A DNA stretch of 64,000 nucleotides from Microbacterium sp. AG238 (GTDB lineage Bacteria > Actinomycetota > Actinomycetes > Actinomycetales > Microbacteriaceae), in the NCBI RefSeq assembly GCF_003610405.1, contig NZ_RAQC01000001.1, positions 62,001 to 126,000 on the forward strand, given 5' to 3'. The notes under the pieces are model-generated. The model did no database searches. It worked only from the letters and a program-made list of their open reading frames with translations, and was not told where the DNA came from. The position numbers were made by a program, and so were the translations under genes. Shown here piece after piece: positions 1 to 9,017 of the stretch (positions are counted from its first letter, which is position 1; every line of letters begins with the position of its first letter).

Positions 1-867
1 GCCGCCACCGCCCTGTTCGCCGGATGCGCCAGCTCCGACCCGCTCGCGGACGGCGGCGGAGAGTCGGCGGCCCCCGCCGACGGCACCATCGTCATCGGAT
101 CGCAGGACTATTACTCCAACGAGATCATCGCCGAGATCTACGCTCAGGCTCTCGAGGGCGCCGGTAAGACCGTCGACCGGCAGTTCACGACCGGCCAGCG
201 CGAGGCGTACCTGCCCGAGCTCGAGAGCGGCTCGCTGACGCTGTTCCCCGAGTACACCGGCAACCTGCTGCAGTACTTCGATGAAGACACCACGGCTCGC
301 ACCTCCGACGACGTCTACGCCGCCCTCACCGACGCTCTGCCCGAGAACCTCACGGTGCTCGACCAGGCGACCGCGAGCGACCAGGACTCGTACACGGTGA
401 CCGCGGCATTCGCCGAGCAGTGGAACCTGACCACGATCGCCGACCTCGCCAACGTGACCGAGCCGCTCACGCTCGGCGGTCCCGCCGAGCTCGAGCAGCG
501 TCCCTACGGCCCGACGGGCCTGGCTGACACCTACGGCATCCAGGTCGGCTTCCAGGCCACCGGTGAGACCACCGTCGACGACCTCGTCGCCGGCACCGTG
601 AACGTCGCCAACGTCTTCACGGCCGACCCCCGCATCCAGACCGACGACCTCGTCGTGCTCGAAGACCCCGAGGGTCTCTTCCTCGCCTCCAACGTCGTCC
701 CGGTCGTGAACAAGGACCTCGCGGGCGAGGTCGAGGACACCATCAACGCCGTCAGCGCGAAGCTCACCCCCGAGGCCCTGGTCGCGCTCAACGTCCAGAG
801 CACGGTCGACAAGCTCGAGCCGGCTGCGATCGCCAAGAAGTTCCTCGAGGACAACGGTCTCGTCTGA
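1..867 (+). CDS. Osmoprotectant (glycine betaine/choline-type) ABC transporter substrate-binding lipoprotein, 5' partial
   Basis: The frame is open from base 1, so the start lies outside the window. The first codons read ATALFAGCAS: a lipobox (LFAGC) whose Cys would be lipidated after signal peptide cleavage, placing the protein on the outer face of the membrane. The mature part matches the OpuCC/ProX-type substrate-binding fold of quaternary-amine importers: an early IVIGSQDYYSNEIIAEIYAQ stretch, LFPEYTGNLLQYF (the usual PEYTGT region), then VVPVVNKDL near the end. Permease and ATPase partners should lie upstream, outside the window. The substrate (betaine, choline, carnitine) cannot be read from sequence. 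A strong hairpin follows the stop. Confidence 0.85.
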   Translation, partial: AATALFAGCASSDPLADGGGESAAPADGTIVIGSQDYYSNEIIAEIYAQALEGAGKTVDRQFTTGQREAYLPELESGSLTLFPEYTGNLLQYFDEDTTARTSDDVYAALTDALPENLTVLDQATASDQDSYTVTAAFAEQWNLTTIADLANVTEPLTLGGPAELEQRPYGPTGLADTYGIQVGFQATGETTVDDLVAGTVNVANVFTADPRIQTDDLVVLEDPEGLFLASNVVPVVNKDLAGEVEDTINAVSAKLTPEALVALNVQSTVDKLEPAAIAKKFLEDNGLV

Positions 868-880
868 TCCCTCACGATCG

Positions 881-910
881 AGCCCCCGGTGCCGAGAGCG
901 CCGGGGGCTT
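881..910. terminator. Bidirectional intrinsic terminator
   Basis: Inverted repeat AGCCCCCGG / CCGGGGGCT with a 12-nt loop, between two convergent genes (the substrate-binding lipoprotein and the ABC-F ATPase). The stem is GC-rich with only a weak T run, as is usual in actinobacteria. Confidence 0.75.
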
Positions 911-926
911 CGTCGTAGGGGCGGCG

Positions 927-2744
927 TCAGCCGTCGATGGCCTCGCCGAGCTCGAGCCAGCGTTCCTCGAGCGTCGTCGTCTCGGCGACGAGCTCGTCGC
1001 GCCGGCGCTGCAGGCCCATGATCCGTTCGAAGTCGTCGTGTGCCTCCGCGAGCTGCGCGTCGACGGCTGCGATCTCGCCCTGGATCTTCTCGAGCCGGCG
1101 GTCGATGGCCGAGACCTCCTTCTCGGCAGCTCGCCGCTCTGCGCCGCTGAGCGTCGGAGTCGACGGGCTCACTGGTCCGCTGCTCGATGCCGGGACGGAT
1201 GCCGCGGAGCTCGCCCCCGTGCGCTCGGGCTGTTCGCGTCGCAGCCGCAGGTACTCGTCGACACCGCCGGGGAGATGTCGCAGCCGACCACCGAGGATCG
1301 CATACTGCTGGTCGGTCACGCGCTCGAGGAAGTACCGGTCGTGAGAGACGACGATGAGGGTCCCGGCCCACGAGTCCAGGAGGTCTTCGATGGCCGCGAG
1401 CATGTCGGTGTCGAGATCGTTCGTCGGCTCGTCGAGGATCAGCACGTTCGGCTGGTCGAGCAGGATGAGCAGCAGCTGAAGCCGCCGCTTCTGTCCGCCC
1501 GAGAGGTCTTTGACCGGCGTCGACAGCTGCGCTGAGCTGAACCCCATCCGCTCGAGCAGCTGTCCCGGCGTCAGATCCTGGGCTTTCGAGCCCGACCCGA
1601 CGGTGTAGCTGGTCCGCAGGTTCGAGATGACGACGCGGACAGGCTGGTCGAGGTGCTCGTCCAGCTCGCCCATGCGCTGCGAGAGGGTCGCGACCTTCAC
1701 TGTCTTGCCGTGCTTCACACGCCCCGTCGTCGGTTCGACCGTGCCGGAGATCAGCCCGAGGAGCGTCGACTTGCCGGCGCCGTTCACGCCGAGGATGCCG
1801 GTCCGCTCGCCCGGCGCGACACGCCATTCGACCTTCTCCAGTACGACGCGGTCGCCGTAACTGACGCCCGCGTCGAGGACGTCGACGACATCCTTGCCCA
1901 GTCGCGAGACCGCGAGCGACTGCAGGGCGACCCGGTCACGGATCTCGGGGACGTCGGCGATCAGTTCGTTCGCAGCGTCGATGCGGAACTTGGGCTTCGA
2001 GGTGCGGGCGGGTGCGCCGCGGCGCAGCCACGCGAGTTCTTTGCGGGCCAGGTTCTGCCGCCGGGCCTCGATGGTCGCGGCTTGCCGGTCGCGCTCGACG
2101 CGCTGCAGGATGTACGCGGCGTACCCGCCGTCGAACGGCTCGACGATGCGGTCGTGGACCTCCCACGTCGCGGTGCAGATCTCGTCGAGGAACCACCGGT
2201 CGTGCGTCACGACGAGGAGTGCACCCGATCCGGCCGACCAGCGCCGCTTGAGGTGCTCCGCGAGCCACGAGATCCCCTCGACGTCGAGGTGGTTCGTCGG
2301 CTCGTCGAGGAAGATGACGTCGTGGTCGCCCGCGAGGAGCGCCGCCAGCGAGACGCGGCGGCGCTGACCGCCCGAGAGCCCGCGGATCGGACCTTCCCAG
2401 TCGAGGTCGCCGAGCAGGCCCGCGATGACGTCGCGCACCCGCGCGTCGCCCGCCCACTCGTGGTCGGCCTGGTCGCCGACCACGGCGTCTCGCACCCGCA
2501 GGTCGTCGTCGAGGTCGTCGGCCTGCGCCAGCACACCGACCCGGATGCCGCCGCGGACGGTCACCCGGCCGGAGTCGGGCTCGACCAGACCCGCGAGCAT
2601 GCGCAGCAGGCTCGACTTGCCGTCGCCGTTCCGGCCGACGATGCCGATGCGGTCGCCCTCGTCGACACCGAGGGAGACCCCGTCGAACACCACTTTGGTC
2701 GGATACTCGAGGCGAAGGCCCTCGGCTCCCAGAAGATGCGCCAT
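927..2744 (-). CDS. ABC-F family ATP-binding protein (Uup/EttA-type)
   Basis: 605 aa, soluble, with two complete nucleotide-binding domains and no membrane segment, as in ABC-F translation factors that act on the ribosome. Domain 1 has Walker A GRNGDGKSS (about 37-45), signature LSGGQRRR and Walker B FLDEPTNHLD. Domain 2 has Walker A GVNGAGKST, signature LSGGQKRR and LILDEPTNDLD. A basic linker joins the domains, and the C terminus (about 535-600) is a charged coiled coil with repeated Glu/Arg/Leu, as in Uup. Upstream of the ATG is GGAAG at 9 nt. Its role may be resolving stalled ribosomes or resistance; no drug class can be assigned. Transcribed toward the upstream lipoprotein gene. Confidence 0.88.
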   Translation of the reverse strand: MAHLLGAEGLRLEYPTKVVFDGVSLGVDEGDRIGIVGRNGDGKSSLLRMLAGLVEPDSGRVTVRGGIRVGVLAQADDLDDDLRVRDAVVGDQADHEWAGDARVRDVIAGLLGDLDWEGPIRGLSGGQRRRVSLAALLAGDHDVIFLDEPTNHLDVEGISWLAEHLKRRWSAGSGALLVVTHDRWFLDEICTATWEVHDRIVEPFDGGYAAYILQRVERDRQAATIEARRQNLARKELAWLRRGAPARTSKPKFRIDAANELIADVPEIRDRVALQSLAVSRLGKDVVDVLDAGVSYGDRVVLEKVEWRVAPGERTGILGVNGAGKSTLLGLISGTVEPTTGRVKHGKTVKVATLSQRMGELDEHLDQPVRVVISNLRTSYTVGSGSKAQDLTPGQLLERMGFSSAQLSTPVKDLSGGQKRRLQLLLILLDQPNVLILDEPTNDLDTDMLAAIEDLLDSWAGTLIVVSHDRYFLERVTDQQYAILGGRLRHLPGGVDEYLRLRREQPERTGASSAASVPASSSGPVSPSTPTLSGAERRAAEKEVSAIDRRLEKIQGEIAAVDAQLAEAHDDFERIMGLQRRRDELVAETTTLEERWLELGEAIDG

Positions 2745-2803
2745 ATTGCTTCCAGGCTAGGCCACCCCCACGGGGCGAATGCTGTCAGCCGAGCCCGACG
2801 GGG

Positions 2804-3322
2804 TCAGGGGGATGGTGCCGGGGGAGACCCGTCGAACCCCAGCGAGAGCTTGCGCAGCAGCGAGGCCAATCGATCCCGGTCGCTCTTGGACAGACCGGCC
2901 AGAAGGACCGCCTCCGCGTCGACGAGGCGCGTGATGGCGGCATCCACACGGATCCGTCCGTCATCGGTCAGGGTCACGAGGACGCTGCGACCGTCGCCGG
3001 GATCGGACTCACGGCGCACGAGCCGGCGCGCGACGAGCCGATCGATGCGATTGGTCATCGTGCCGCTCGAGACCAACGTCTGCTGGAGCAGCTGCTTGGG
3101 GCTCAACTGGTACGGCTCGCCGGCGCGACGCAGCGCCGAGAGCACGTCCCACTCCCATGGCTCGAGATCGCTGCGGCGGAAAGCCTCGCGGCGCGCGCGG
3201 TCGAGGTGGCGCGACAGTCGGTCGACCCGGGAGAGCACTTCGAGCGGCGAGAAATCCAGGTCGGGACGTTGCAGCGACCACGCCCCGACGATGCGGTCCA
3301 CCTCGTCGGTCTCGTGTGCCAT
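2804..3322 (-). CDS. MarR family winged-helix transcriptional regulator
   Basis: 172 aa. The middle part has the MarR DNA-binding core: SPKQLLQQTLVSSGTMTNRIDRL (recognition helix), a wing with RRESDPGDGRSVLVTLTDDG, and a C-terminal dimer helix. The reading frame is open further upstream, but the start at 3322 is preferred because it gives a family-size protein and lies 6 nt downstream of a GATAAT hexamer, a leaderless start. Extending it would run through the antisense of tRNA-Gln. The target is unknown. It lies just upstream of the ABC-F gene on the same strand (59 nt between the genes), so the two may form one transcript. Confidence 0.85.
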   Translation of the reverse strand: MAHETDEVDRIVGAWSLQRPDLDFSPLEVLSRVDRLSRHLDRARREAFRRSDLEPWEWDVLSALRRAGEPYQLSPKQLLQQTLVSSGTMTNRIDRLVARRLVRRESDPGDGRSVLVTLTDDGRIRVDAAITRLVDAEAVLLAGLSKSDRDRLASLLRKLSLGFDGSPPAPSP

Positions 3323-3328
3323 GGCCCC

Positions 3329-3334
3329 ATTATC
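3329..3334 (-). promoter_or_regulatory. -10 element of leaderless MarR gene
   Basis: GATAAT on the minus strand with 6 nt to the ATG at 3322; no Shine-Dalgarno sequence. This matches the spacing seen at many other genes in the window. Confidence 0.55.
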
Positions 3335-3421
3335 CCGAACCGGGGCGCTCGACACCGGCGTCGCGGCGGCGCGGCCCCGCGCGCTCTGGCAGACTTGTCG
3401 GGCCGCACCTCGGTGCGGCGG

Positions 3422-3493
3422 TCCGCCGTGGTGTAATGGCAGCACGACAGCCTTTGGAGCTGTGAGGTCTAGGTTCGAGTCCTGGCGGCGGAG
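3422..3493 (+). tRNA. tRNA-Gln (anticodon TTG)
   Basis: 72 nt cloverleaf. Acceptor TCCGCCG pairs with CGGCGGA; anticodon stem ACAGC/GCTGT with loop CTTTGGA gives TTG at 34-36; T arm CTAGG-TTCGAGT-CCTGG; discriminator G; no encoded CCA. Only one base separates its 3' end from the glmU ATG, so it must be cut from a joint transcript or glmU must be translated from a processed end. Confidence 0.95.
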
Positions 3494-3494
3494 C

Positions 3495-4967
3495 ATGAGC
3501 GACACCCAACTCGACCCCCGTCTCGCTGTCGTGATCCTCGCCGCGGGGCAGGGGACGCGGATGAAGTCGTCGCTGCCGAAGGTGCTGCATCGCATCGGCG
3601 GACGACCGCTCGTCGGCCACGTGCTCGACACCGCGCGCGACCTCGCCCCCGCCCATGTGCTCGTCGTCGTCCGTCACGAACGTGATCGCGTCGCCGAAGC
3701 GGTGCTCGGCGTCTCGCCCGAGGTGGTCGTCGTCGACCAGGACGAGATCCCCGGAACGGGCCGGGCCGTCGAGGTCGCGCTCGATCAGCTGCCGGAGTTC
3801 ACGGGCGACGTGCTGGTGCTGAGTGCCGATGTTCCTCTCCTCGACGACGCCACGCTCGGCGAACTGCTGCGCACGCACCGCTCGTCGGGTGCGGCGGCCA
3901 CGATGCTGAGCGCTCGCCTGACCGACCCCACGGGCTACGGCCGCGTCATCCGTGACACCGCGGGCGGTGTCGACCGCATCGTCGAGCACAAGGACGCAAC
4001 CGACGCAGAGCGTGCCGTCGACGAGGTCAACGCCGGCGTCTACGCCTTCCAGGCGGGCCCTCTGCGCGAGCGGCTGGGCCGGATCAGCACGGCCAACGTC
4101 CAGGCCGAGAAGTACCTCACCGACGTCGTGGGGATGCTGCGCGCCGACGCCCTCGCCGTCGCGGCGCAGCCCGTGGCCGACCCGACCCTGATCGTCGGCG
4201 TCAACGACCGTGTGCAGCTCGCCGAGGCCGGACGCCTGCTGAACGCGCGCACGGTGCGTCGCTGGCAGCTCGAGGGGGTGACGGTCCAGGACCCCGCGAC
4301 CACGTGGATCGACGTCACCGCCATGCTCGCCCCCGACGTGACCGTGCTCCCGAACACCCACATCCTCCGCGCGACGGTGGTCGCGGAAGGGGCCACGATC
4401 GGCCCCGACACGTCGTTGACCGACTGCGAGGTCGGCGCGGGCGCCTCGGTGACGCGGAGCGATGCGACCCTCGCCGTCATCGGCGCCGGTGCGACCGTGG
4501 GGCCGTTCTCGTACATCCGGCCCGGCACGCAGCTGGGGGAGCGCGGCAAGATCGGCACTTTCGTCGAGACGAAGAACGCCGTGATCGGCGAGGGGAGCAA
4601 GGTCCCGCACCTGTCGTACGTCGGCGACGCCGAGATCGGCCGCGGCGTGAATCTGGGGGCGGGCGCGATCACCGCGAACTACGACGATCTCGCGAAGCAC
4701 CGCACCGTCATCGGCGATGAGGTCCACGCCGGCTCGCACAACGTCTTCGTCGCGCCGGTTAAGATCGGTGAGGGCGCCAAGACGGGCGCCGGAGCGGTCA
4801 TCCGCAAGGACGTCCCGGCCGGTGCTCTCGCGCTCAGCGTCGCCCCCCAGCGCAATGTCACAGGGTGGGTCGAGAAGAACAGACCCGGTACTGCAGCCGC
4901 CGCAGCAGCGGCACGCGTGCGGTCTTCACAGGAAGCGGACGATGGCTCGCAAGAAGAACACGGTTGA
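3495..4967 (+). CDS. glmU: Bifunctional UDP-N-acetylglucosamine pyrophosphorylase / glucosamine-1-phosphate N-acetyltransferase
   Basis: 490 aa, cytoplasmic. It acetylates glucosamine-1-P and then couples it to UTP to make UDP-GlcNAc for peptidoglycan. The N-terminal uridyltransferase has LAAGQGTRMKSSLPKVLH (about 15-32) and LSADVPLLDD. The C-terminal left-handed beta helix (from about 260) has hexapeptide repeats, YIRPGTQLGERGKIGTF and NLGAGAITANYD at about 386, the acetyl-CoA site region. The C terminus is an Ala-rich tail. The ATG lies one base after the tRNA-Gln gene and has no ribosome-binding site. The next in-frame start would cut into the nucleotide-binding loop, so this start is kept. 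It overlaps prs by 26 nt. Confidence 0.95.
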   Translation: MSDTQLDPRLAVVILAAGQGTRMKSSLPKVLHRIGGRPLVGHVLDTARDLAPAHVLVVVRHERDRVAEAVLGVSPEVVVVDQDEIPGTGRAVEVALDQLPEFTGDVLVLSADVPLLDDATLGELLRTHRSSGAAATMLSARLTDPTGYGRVIRDTAGGVDRIVEHKDATDAERAVDEVNAGVYAFQAGPLRERLGRISTANVQAEKYLTDVVGMLRADALAVAAQPVADPTLIVGVNDRVQLAEAGRLLNARTVRRWQLEGVTVQDPATTWIDVTAMLAPDVTVLPNTHILRATVVAEGATIGPDTSLTDCEVGAGASVTRSDATLAVIGAGATVGPFSYIRPGTQLGERGKIGTFVETKNAVIGEGSKVPHLSYVGDAEIGRGVNLGAGAITANYDDLAKHRTVIGDEVHAGSHNVFVAPVKIGEGAKTGAGAVIRKDVPAGALALSVAPQRNVTGWVEKNRPGTAAAAAAARVRSSQEADDGSQEEHG

Positions 4968-5976
4968 CCTCGACGTCTCGCGGGGTATCGCCCCGGGACT
5001 GGTCGCCAAGACCAAGAAGCGTCTCGTCGTGGCATCCGGTGGCTCGCACCCCGCGCTGTCTGCCGATGTGGCGACGCAGCTCGGCACCGAGCTCGTCCCC
5101 ACCGAGCACCGCACCTTCGCGTCGGGTGAGATCCTCACGCGCTTCGAGGTCTCGATCCGCGGGTGCGACTTCTTCCTCGTGCAGTCGTTCGGCCCGCCGG
5201 TCAACGAGTGGCTCATGGAGACGCTGATCATGCTGGACGCCGCCAAGCGCGCATCCGCGAAGCGCATCACCGTCGTCGCGCCGTACTACCCGTATTCGCG
5301 CCAGGACAAGAAGGGCCGCGGTCGCGAGCCGATCAGTGCACGCCTCGTCGCAGACCTGTTCAAGACGGCCGGTGCCGACCGTGTGATGAGCGTCGACCTG
5401 CACGCCGCGCAGATCCAAGGGTTCTTCGACGGTCCCGTCGACCACCTCTTCGCCAAGCCGGTGCTGCTGGAGCACTTCGAGCGCACGCTCAGCCCAGAGG
5501 ACCGGGCGAAGCTGACGGTGGTCTCGCCCGACACCGGCCGTGTCCGGGTCGCCGACACCTGGTCGGACAGCCTGGGCGCACCGCTCGCGATCATCCACAA
5601 GCGTCGCGACCCGAACGTCGCCAACCAGGTCACCGTCAACGAGATCGTCGGTGACGTGCGCGGACGCGTCTGCCTGCTGGTCGACGACATGATCGACACC
5701 GGCGGCACGATCGTCAAGGCTGCGCAGGCGCTGAAGAACAATGGTGCCGAGCGCGTCATCGTCGCGGCGACGCACGCGATCTTCAGCCACCCGGCGGTCG
5801 ACCGCCTGCAGGATGCCGCGATCGACGAGGTGGTCGTCACCGACACGATTCCGCTCGGCGACGACAAGCGCTTCCCCGGCCTCACCATCCTTCCGATCGC
5901 ACCGCTCTTGGCGCGCGCGATCAAGGAGGTCTTCGAGGACGGTTCCGTCACCAGCATGTTCGACGGCGCCGCCTGA
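4942..5976 (+). CDS. prs: Ribose-phosphate pyrophosphokinase
   Basis: 344 aa. It makes PRPP from ribose 5-phosphate and ATP for nucleotide, His and Trp synthesis. Visible are the ATP-binding region RQDKKGRGREPISARLVADL, the metal-binding SVDLHAAQIQGFF, and the PRPP loop VDDMIDTGGT (about 248-257). The ATG sits inside the end of glmU (26-nt overlap) with AGGAAG just upstream, so translation is coupled. The N terminus has about 25 residues beyond the usual bacterial start, rich in Lys; they begin with MARKKNTVD and are common in this family of actinobacteria. The glmU-prs order is widespread. Confidence 0.95.
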   Translation: MARKKNTVDLDVSRGIAPGLVAKTKKRLVVASGGSHPALSADVATQLGTELVPTEHRTFASGEILTRFEVSIRGCDFFLVQSFGPPVNEWLMETLIMLDAAKRASAKRITVVAPYYPYSRQDKKGRGREPISARLVADLFKTAGADRVMSVDLHAAQIQGFFDGPVDHLFAKPVLLEHFERTLSPEDRAKLTVVSPDTGRVRVADTWSDSLGAPLAIIHKRRDPNVANQVTVNEIVGDVRGRVCLLVDDMIDTGGTIVKAAQALKNNGAERVIVAATHAIFSHPAVDRLQDAAIDEVVVTDTIPLGDDKRFPGLTILPIAPLLARAIKEVFEDGSVTSMFDGAA

Positions 5977-6003
5977 CCCGGGACGCATCCGCTCGGCTGC
6001 CGC

Positions 6004-6025
6004 GCCCCGCTGTTGCCGCCGGGGC
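6004..6025 (+). terminator. Possible terminator after prs
   Basis: GCCCCG / CGGGGC, a 6-bp stem with a 10-nt loop, 28 nt after the prs stop. There is no T run, so this is a weak call. The rest of the 5977-6220 gap holds no gene I can support. Confidence 0.35.
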
Positions 6026-6207
6026 TGCGTGCGGTCGTTCGTCGGCACCCCGTGCCGTGCCGTCCACAGGCTGATCGCGTCCACGGGCAGTGGGAGCAGA
6101 GGCCACGCCTGATCGAGCCTGTCGGCGGCACAGCAGCAGCGCCCCGGCAGGGTCCCGACGCACCGTCTTCCACGGCGACAGCCACTGTGGCGGGAGGCTC
6201 GACGCCG

Positions 6208-6213
6208 TAGGAT
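6208..6213 (+). promoter_or_regulatory. -10 element of leaderless P-type ATPase gene
   Basis: TAGGAT followed by 7 nt and the ATG at 6221, with no Shine-Dalgarno sequence between. Confidence 0.5.
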
Positions 6214-6220
6214 CGGCGGC

Positions 6221-8929
6221 ATGGCTGCCCCCACCTCCGAGGCGGACCTCGAGTCGCCTCGCTCCTACGCTCGCCCCGTCGACGAGGTCGCATCGGCGCT
6301 CGGAACCAGCGCCGAGGGGCTGAGTTCGGACGACGCGGCGAGGCGCCTCGCCGCGATGGGGCCGAACGTCCTGCCCGAGGCGAAGCGCACTCCCGCATGG
6401 CTGCGGTTCCTCTCGCATTTCAACGACACCCTGATCTACATCCTGCTGGCCGCCGCCGCGATCAAGGCGGTGATGGCCGACTGGCTCGACGTCTGGGTCA
6501 TCCTCGCCGTCGCCATCATCAACGCCGTGATCGGCTTCGCGCAGGAGGGGCGGGCCGAGAAGGCCCTGGCGGGCATCCGAGGGATGCTGTCGTCCGACGC
6601 GAGCGTGCGTCGCGACGGCTCGTGGCGGCGTGTGCCCGCCGCGGATCTCGTGCCCGGTGACGTCGTACGCCTGTCTCCCGGCGACAAGGTTCCGGCAGAC
6701 CTCCGCCTCGTCCAGGCGAGTCAGCTGCGCATCGACGAGGCGGCGCTGACCGGTGAGTCGGTGCCGTCATCCAAGCAGACCGACCCCGTCGACGCGGATG
6801 CCGGCGTCGGCGACCGCGCTTCGATGGCCTTTTCGGGCACGATCGTCTCGGCGGGGCAGGGGCGGGGGATCGTCACGGGAACCGGCGCCCGCACCGAGAT
6901 CGGCAAGATCCAGGAACTGGTCGGCGGCGCGGGTAACTTGACGACGCCGCTCACGAAACAGCTGGACGCGTTCGGGCGGGTCCTGACGCTCGTCATCCTC
7001 GGGATGGCCGCCCTGATGATGCTCATCGGCCGGTTCGTGCACGGGATGCCGTTCGGTGAGCTCGTCTCGGCGACGATCGGCTTCGCCGTCGCGGCGATTC
7101 CGGAGGGGCTTCCGGCGCTTGTGACGATCACGCTGGCGATCGGCGTCCAGCAGATGGCGCGGCGTCGCGCGATCACGCGCAAGCTCCCGGCCGTCGAGAC
7201 GCTCGGCTCGGTCACCACGGTGTGCTCCGACAAGACGGGAACGCTGACCAAGAACGAGATGACCGTGCGGCGGATCGTCACCCCGGTCGCCCGCTACGAC
7301 GTCTCCGGGCTCGGATACGATCCGGAGGGCGAGATCGAGCGGGTCGACGGCGAAGGTCGTTCCGGCGGCGATCTGTCGGCCGTCCTGGCGGTGGCCGACC
7401 TCTGCAATGACGCGGACGTCGTCTCGGATGACGACGGGTGGAAGCTCGTCGGTGAACCGACCGAGGGGGCGCTGCGTGTCGTCGCGATGAAGGGCGGACA
7501 CGACGGCGAGGCCGACGGCGTCCGACGCGTCGACGTTCTGCCGTTCGACTCGGAGAACAAGTTCATGGCGACCCTGAACGAGGGTGCAGACGGGTCGCGC
7601 GCGCTGCTCGTCAAGGGCGCCCCCGACCGGCTGCTCGACCGTTCGACGCGTCAGCGCGGGGCCGCCGGGTCAGAAGACCTCGACCGCGACTTCTGGGAGG
7701 CAGCGGTCGCCGAGCTGAGCGGTGAGGGCCTTCGGGTCCTGGCCGCCGCACGTAAGCCCTCGAGCCTCGATGAGATCGGGCTCGACGACGTCGAGGCGCT
7801 GGAGTTCCTCGGTCTCTGGGGCATCCTCGACCCGCCGCGCCCGGAGGCAGTCGAGGCGATCGCCGACTGCCACCGCGCCGGCATCCGCGTGAAGATGATC
7901 ACGGGTGACCACGCGGGAACCGCCGTCGCGATCAGCCGCGAGATGGGACTGGTGTCGGATGACGCACCGCGCGTCCTCACCGGCGGTGAGCTGGAGTCGC
8001 TCAGCCAGGAGAAGCTGAAGGATGTCGTCCGCGACGTCGACGTCTACGCCCGGACGAGCCCCGAGCACAAGATCCGCATCGTTCGCGCCCTGCAGTCGCA
8101 CGGTGAGGTCGTGGCGATGACGGGCGACGGCGTCAACGACGCTCCCGCCCTCACCCGTGCCGACGTCGGGGTCGCGATGGGCATCAAGGGCACGGAGGCG
8201 ACGAAGGAAGCGGCCGAGATCGTCCTTGCCGACGACAACTTCGCCACGATCCGTTCGGCTATCCGCGAGGGGCGTCGGATCTACGACAACCTGCGGAAGT
8301 CGATCGTGTTCCTGCTGCCCACGAACGGTGCGCAGTCGCTCGTCATCCTCGTTGCCGTGGTGTTCGGACTCGCGCTCCCGCTGTCGCCGGTGCAGGTGCT
8401 GTGGGTCAACATGGTGACGGCTGTGACGCTGTCGCTCGCGCTGGCGTACGAGCCGGCGGAGCCGGGAATCATGTCGCGACCGCCACGATCGAGCGGGGGG
8501 TCGATCATCTCACTGCGCGAGCTCATGTTCGTCCTGGTGGTGTCGGTGCTGATCGGCGGCGCGACGCTCGCGGCGTTCGCGATCGTCCGTGCCACGGGCG
8601 CCGATCTCGACGTCGCCCGAACGGTGTCGGTGTCCGTCCTCGCCCTGGGGCAGCTGGCGTTCCTGCTCAACTGTCGCTTCCTGACCAGGTCGAGTGTGAA
8701 CCGCGATGTCCTGCGGGGCAACCGGGTGATCTGGTGGTCGGCTGCCGCGCTCATCGGGTTGCAGCTCGTATACACGTACGTGCCGTTCATGAACACGCTG
8801 TTCGACTCCCGTCCCTTGTCTGTGCAGGCATGGCTGCTGCCGCTCGGTTTCGCCGTGGCGATCTTCTTCGCGGTGGAGGGCCTGAAGGCGCTCTGGCGCG
8901 AGCCTGCACGACTCGATGCAAACGCATAG
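6221..8929 (+). CDS. P-type (P2-like) cation-transporting ATPase with altered Ca2+-site residues
   Basis: 902 aa. N-terminal cation-ATPase domain, actuator loop with LTGESVP, M4 motif IPEGLP (293-298), phosphorylation site DKTGT with Asp337, hinge [21 protein letters not shown], and a C-terminal six-helix domain. The architecture matches Ca2+-type P2A pumps (PacL/SERCA). However, the M5 Glu that binds Ca2+ in SERCA (NxGE) is Gln here (NGAQ, 702-705), and the M6 Asp (NLVTD) is Ala (NMVTA, 730-734). The transported ion may therefore be something other than Ca2+ (Na+, K+, Mg2+ or Mn2+). Leaderless start at 6221. It is followed after 88 nt by the flavin unit, but no functional link is visible. 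Confidence 0.88.
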   Translation: MAAPTSEADLESPRSYARPVDEVASALGTSAEGLSSDDAARRLAAMGPNVLPEAKRTPAWLRFLSHFNDTLIYILLAAAAIKAVMADWLDVWVILAVAIINAVIGFAQEGRAEKALAGIRGMLSSDASVRRDGSWRRVPAADLVPGDVVRLSPGDKVPADLRLVQASQLRIDEAALTGESVPSSKQTDPVDADAGVGDRASMAFSGTIVSAGQGRGIVTGTGARTEIGKIQELVGGAGNLTTPLTKQLDAFGRVLTLVILGMAALMMLIGRFVHGMPFGELVSATIGFAVAAIPEGLPALVTITLAIGVQQMARRRAITRKLPAVETLGSVTTVCSDKTGTLTKNEMTVRRIVTPVARYDVSGLGYDPEGEIERVDGEGRSGGDLSAVLAVADLCNDADVVSDDDGWKLVGEPTEGALRVVAMKGGHDGEADGVRRVDVLPFDSENKFMATLNEGADGSRALLVKGAPDRLLDRSTRQRGAAGSEDLDRDFWEAAVAELSGEGLRVLAAARKPSSLDEIGLDDVEALEFLGLWGILDPPRPEAVEAIADCHRAGIRVKMITGDHAGTAVAISREMGLVSDDAPRVLTGGELESLSQEKLKDVVRDVDVYARTSPEHKIRIVRALQSHGEVVAMTGDGVNDAPALTRADVGVAMGIKGTEATKEAAEIVLADDNFATIRSAIREGRRIYDNLRKSIVFLLPTNGAQSLVILVAVVFGLALPLSPVQVLWVNMVTAVTLSLALAYEPAEPGIMSRPPRSSGGSIISLRELMFVLVVSVLIGGATLAAFAIVRATGADLDVARTVSVSVLALGQLAFLLNCRFLTRSSVNRDVLRGNRVIWWSAAALIGLQLVYTYVPFMNTLFDSRPLSVQAWLLPLGFAVAIFFAVEGLKALWREPARLDANA

Positions 8930-9017
8930 GAATAACAGAGGGGACCCATGGCGGCGGGCCGCTAGCGTGAGATCAGCCCGCCTCCCCCCGGAGGGGCACG
9001 ACACAGGAGGACCCCCC

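Noticed and set aside
1653..3494. Very long plus-strand open frame running antisense to the ABC-F and MarR genes into glmU
   Set aside because: It is antisense to two well-supported genes and reads through tRNA-Gln; only the part from 3495 is glmU. Long antisense frames are expected at this GC content.
3323..3631. 275-residue form of the MarR protein
   Set aside because: The extra N-terminal part is antisense of tRNA-Gln and glmU; the leaderless start at 3322 gives the family length.
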